DNA of 8,061 bases from an uncultured bacterium (GTDB lineage: Bacteria > Patescibacteriota > Minisyncoccia > Phycocordibacterales > PALSA-1337): NCBI GenBank assembly GCA_903876465.1, contig CAIRAF010000100.1, positions 1 to 8,061 on the forward strand, given 5' to 3'. Of the stretch, positions 7,334 through 8,061 are shown one piece after another. Every line of letters begins with the position of its first letter. Position 1 is the stretch's first letter. The position numbers and the translations under genes are program-made. The notes beneath the pieces were generated by a model that was given only the letters and a program-made list of their open reading frames with translations, was not told where the DNA came from and ran no database searches.

Positions 7334-7362
7334 TTGCGCGATTTAAAAGGTTGTGATATGCT
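7334..7362 (+). promoter_or_regulatory. Promoter candidate for tuf
   Basis: TTGCGC (7334-7339) and TATGCT (7357-7362) are spaced by 17 bases, and TGA directly before the -10 makes it an extended -10 (TGATATGCT). The start site would be near 7369, giving a leader of about 130 bases. A promoter is needed here because tuf is cut off from fusA by genes in both orientations, and no terminator or operon link joins it to the preceding gene. Confidence 0.42.
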
Positions 7363-7387
7363 CTTTCCTATTCGCCTACCTGGCGTT

Positions 7388-7409
7388 TTATTAGTCGGAA
7401 GACTGATAA
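7388..7409 (+). promoter_or_regulatory. GGAA-loop hairpin in the tuf leader
   Basis: TTATTAGTC (7388-7396) pairs with GACTGATAA (7401-7409) around a GGAA tetraloop, a GNRA loop, giving nine pairs including one G-U. It falls early in the predicted tuf leader. It has no U-tract of terminator type directly after it (TTTATAAACTATT), so a stabilising or regulatory leader hairpin is more likely than a terminator of the previous gene. Confidence 0.45.
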
Positions 7410-7433
7410 TTTATAAACTATTAATAACTTTAT

Positions 7434-7481
7434 CTTTGGTTCACGCTGTTTGGCTTCACGCCTAAGCAATGCGAACCAAAG
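7434..7481 (+). promoter_or_regulatory. Long-range hairpin just upstream of the tuf start
   Basis: CTTTGGTTC (7434-7442) and GAACCAAAG (7473-7481) are perfect complements, nine pairs around a 30-base loop that holds a smaller possible stem (GCTT 7453-7456 with AAGC 7464-7467). The structure ends 18 bases before the tuf ATG, leaving an A-rich unstructured start region (ACTAAACAAATAATACT) with no Shine-Dalgarno. A role in controlling or protecting tuf mRNA is inference. Confidence 0.45.
7435..7461 (+). repeat. Imperfect tandem direct repeat in the tuf leader
   Basis: TTTGGTTCACGC (7435-7446) recurs as TTTGGCTTCACGC (7449-7461), differing by one inserted C, with two bases between. The first copy pairs with GAACCAAAG at 7473-7481. 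The second copy could pair only partly, so the two could compete for the same partner. Confidence 0.45.
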
Positions 7482-7499
7482 CACTAAACAAATAATACT

Positions 7500-8061
7500 A
7501 TGGCAGCAGAATTCAATCGCACCAAGCCTCACGTTAACGTAGGCACCATCGGTCACGTTGACCACGGAAAGACTACTCTTACTACATCTATCCTTGCCGT
7601 TCAAGCAAAGAAAGGTCTTGCTAATAACAAGTCCTATGCTGATATTGCAAAGGGTGGAACAGTTCGCGATGCATCAAAGATCGTGACAATTTCTCTTGCT
7701 CACGTTGAGTATGAGACTCCTACTCGTCACTACGCTCACATCGATGCTCCAGGTCACGCTGACTATATCAAGAACATGATTACAGGTGCCGCTCAAATGG
7801 ACGGTGCTATTCTCGTCGTATCAGCCCTTGATGGTGTTATGCCACAGACACGTGAACACGTCCTTCTTGCAAAGCAAGTTGGTGTGCCAAAAATCGTCGT
7901 CTTCTTGAACAAGTGTGATGCAGTTGAGGAAAAAGACCTTATTGATCTAGTTGAGGAAGAAGTGCGTGAACTCCTCACAAAGCAAGGTTTTGACGGTAAA
8001 GCAGCTCCAGTTATTCGTGGTTCAGCTCTCAAGGCTCTCGAAGGAGATTCAGTCTGGGAAG
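7500..8061 (+). CDS. tuf: Elongation factor Tu, N-terminal part (runs off the window)
   Basis: EF-Tu carries aminoacyl-tRNA to the ribosome as a GTP complex. The window holds the first 187 codons, most of the GTPase domain. It contains FNRTKPHVNVGTIGHVDHGKTT (P-loop 18-25), DAPGH (82-86, with Ala where E. coli has Cys81), NKCD (137-140) and the SAL motif (175-177). The start at ATG 7500 gives the usual MAAEFNRTKPHVNVG beginning. Switch I is unusual. Between YADI (46-49) and HVEYET (68-73) the sequence is AKGGTVRDASKIVTISLA, where most bacteria have DNAPEEKARGITI. Thr63 keeps the place of the Mg-coordinating threonine, but Arg-Gly is replaced by Lys-Ile and the loop is about two residues longer. 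Downstream elements match the family closely, so this is not a sequencing slip. Codon use matches fusA and differs from the genes between them. Confidence 0.98.
   Translation, partial: MAAEFNRTKPHVNVGTIGHVDHGKTTLTTSILAVQAKKGLANNKSYADIAKGGTVRDASKIVTISLAHVEYETPTRHYAHIDAPGHADYIKNMITGAAQMDGAILVVSALDGVMPQTREHVLLAKQVGVPKIVVFLNKCDAVEEKDLIDLVEEEVRELLTKQGFDGKAAPVIRGSALKALEGDSVWE

Noticed and set aside
2184..7499. Mobile element carrying the four genes between fusA and tuf
   Set aside because: No transposase, integrase, tRNA target or matching terminal repeats were seen at the edges.
7368..7604. Minus-strand open frame across the tuf leader and start
   Set aside because: It overlaps the conserved tuf start, shows no motif and crosses the structured leader, so it is a shadow.
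7793..8032. Minus-strand open frame inside tuf
   Set aside because: Ser/Arg-rich antisense shadow of highly conserved EF-Tu codons.
1..8061. Recoded TGA (Gly or Trp) as in some Patescibacteria
   Set aside because: All genes are full length without in-frame TGA, and glycine and tryptophan use normal codons, so the standard code suffices.
1..8061. CRISPR array, tRNA or rRNA genes
   Set aside because: No spaced direct repeats, cloverleaf or rRNA-like stretches were found in any intergenic region.

Overview
The window looks like chromosome of a Candidate Phyla Radiation (Patescibacteria) bacterium, most likely of the Parcubacteria/Paceibacteria side. This is an inference from three things: a divergent but complete EF-G and EF-Tu, small single-pass exported proteins of the style seen in that group (TIG, PKD, peptidoglycan-binding and 'SPNGGE' modules), and start codons with no Shine-Dalgarno sequence. 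No marker here fixes the lineage more closely. The standard code fits: all genes read through without in-frame TGA, and the five visible stops are TAA (three) and TAG (two).

Layout. Positions 18-2183 hold a complete fusA (elongation factor G), followed by a strong GAAA-capped hairpin and a possible promoter. Positions 2323-2904 encode a 193-aa exported Pro/Met/Gln-rich protein of unknown function. It converges, with 15 bases between the stops, on a minus-strand gene (2920-3720) for a membrane-anchored protein that resembles lysozyme-fold lytic transglycosylases. A 108-base divergent promoter region leads to 3829-5724, a 631-aa membrane-anchored surface protein with a TIG/IPT domain, ended by a near-perfect palindromic terminator. 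Positions 5818-7302 encode a 494-aa secreted protein with an N-terminal peptidoglycan-binding domain, a PKD-like domain and two SPNGGE-type beta domains. Its twelve cysteines all fall in close pairs. A 197-base leader with its own promoter candidate and two hairpins precedes tuf (elongation factor Tu), which starts at 7500 and runs off the window edge.

How the genes fit together. fusA and tuf are normally adjacent in the str operon (rpsL-rpsG-fusA-tuf). Here about 5.3 kb of cell-envelope genes in mixed orientation, with AT-richer composition and different codon use, lies between them, so tuf must have its own promoter. The four inserted genes all encode proteins with an N-terminal signal or anchor, and two of them point to peptidoglycan (one binding module, one probable cleaving enzyme), suggesting an envelope-related set.

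The most notable single observation is in EF-Tu. The switch I (effector) loop, nearly invariant in bacteria as ...APEEKARGITI..., reads AKGGTVRDASKIVTI here. It keeps the Mg-coordinating Thr but loses the RG and carries about two extra residues, while EF-G in the same window keeps a normal RGITI.
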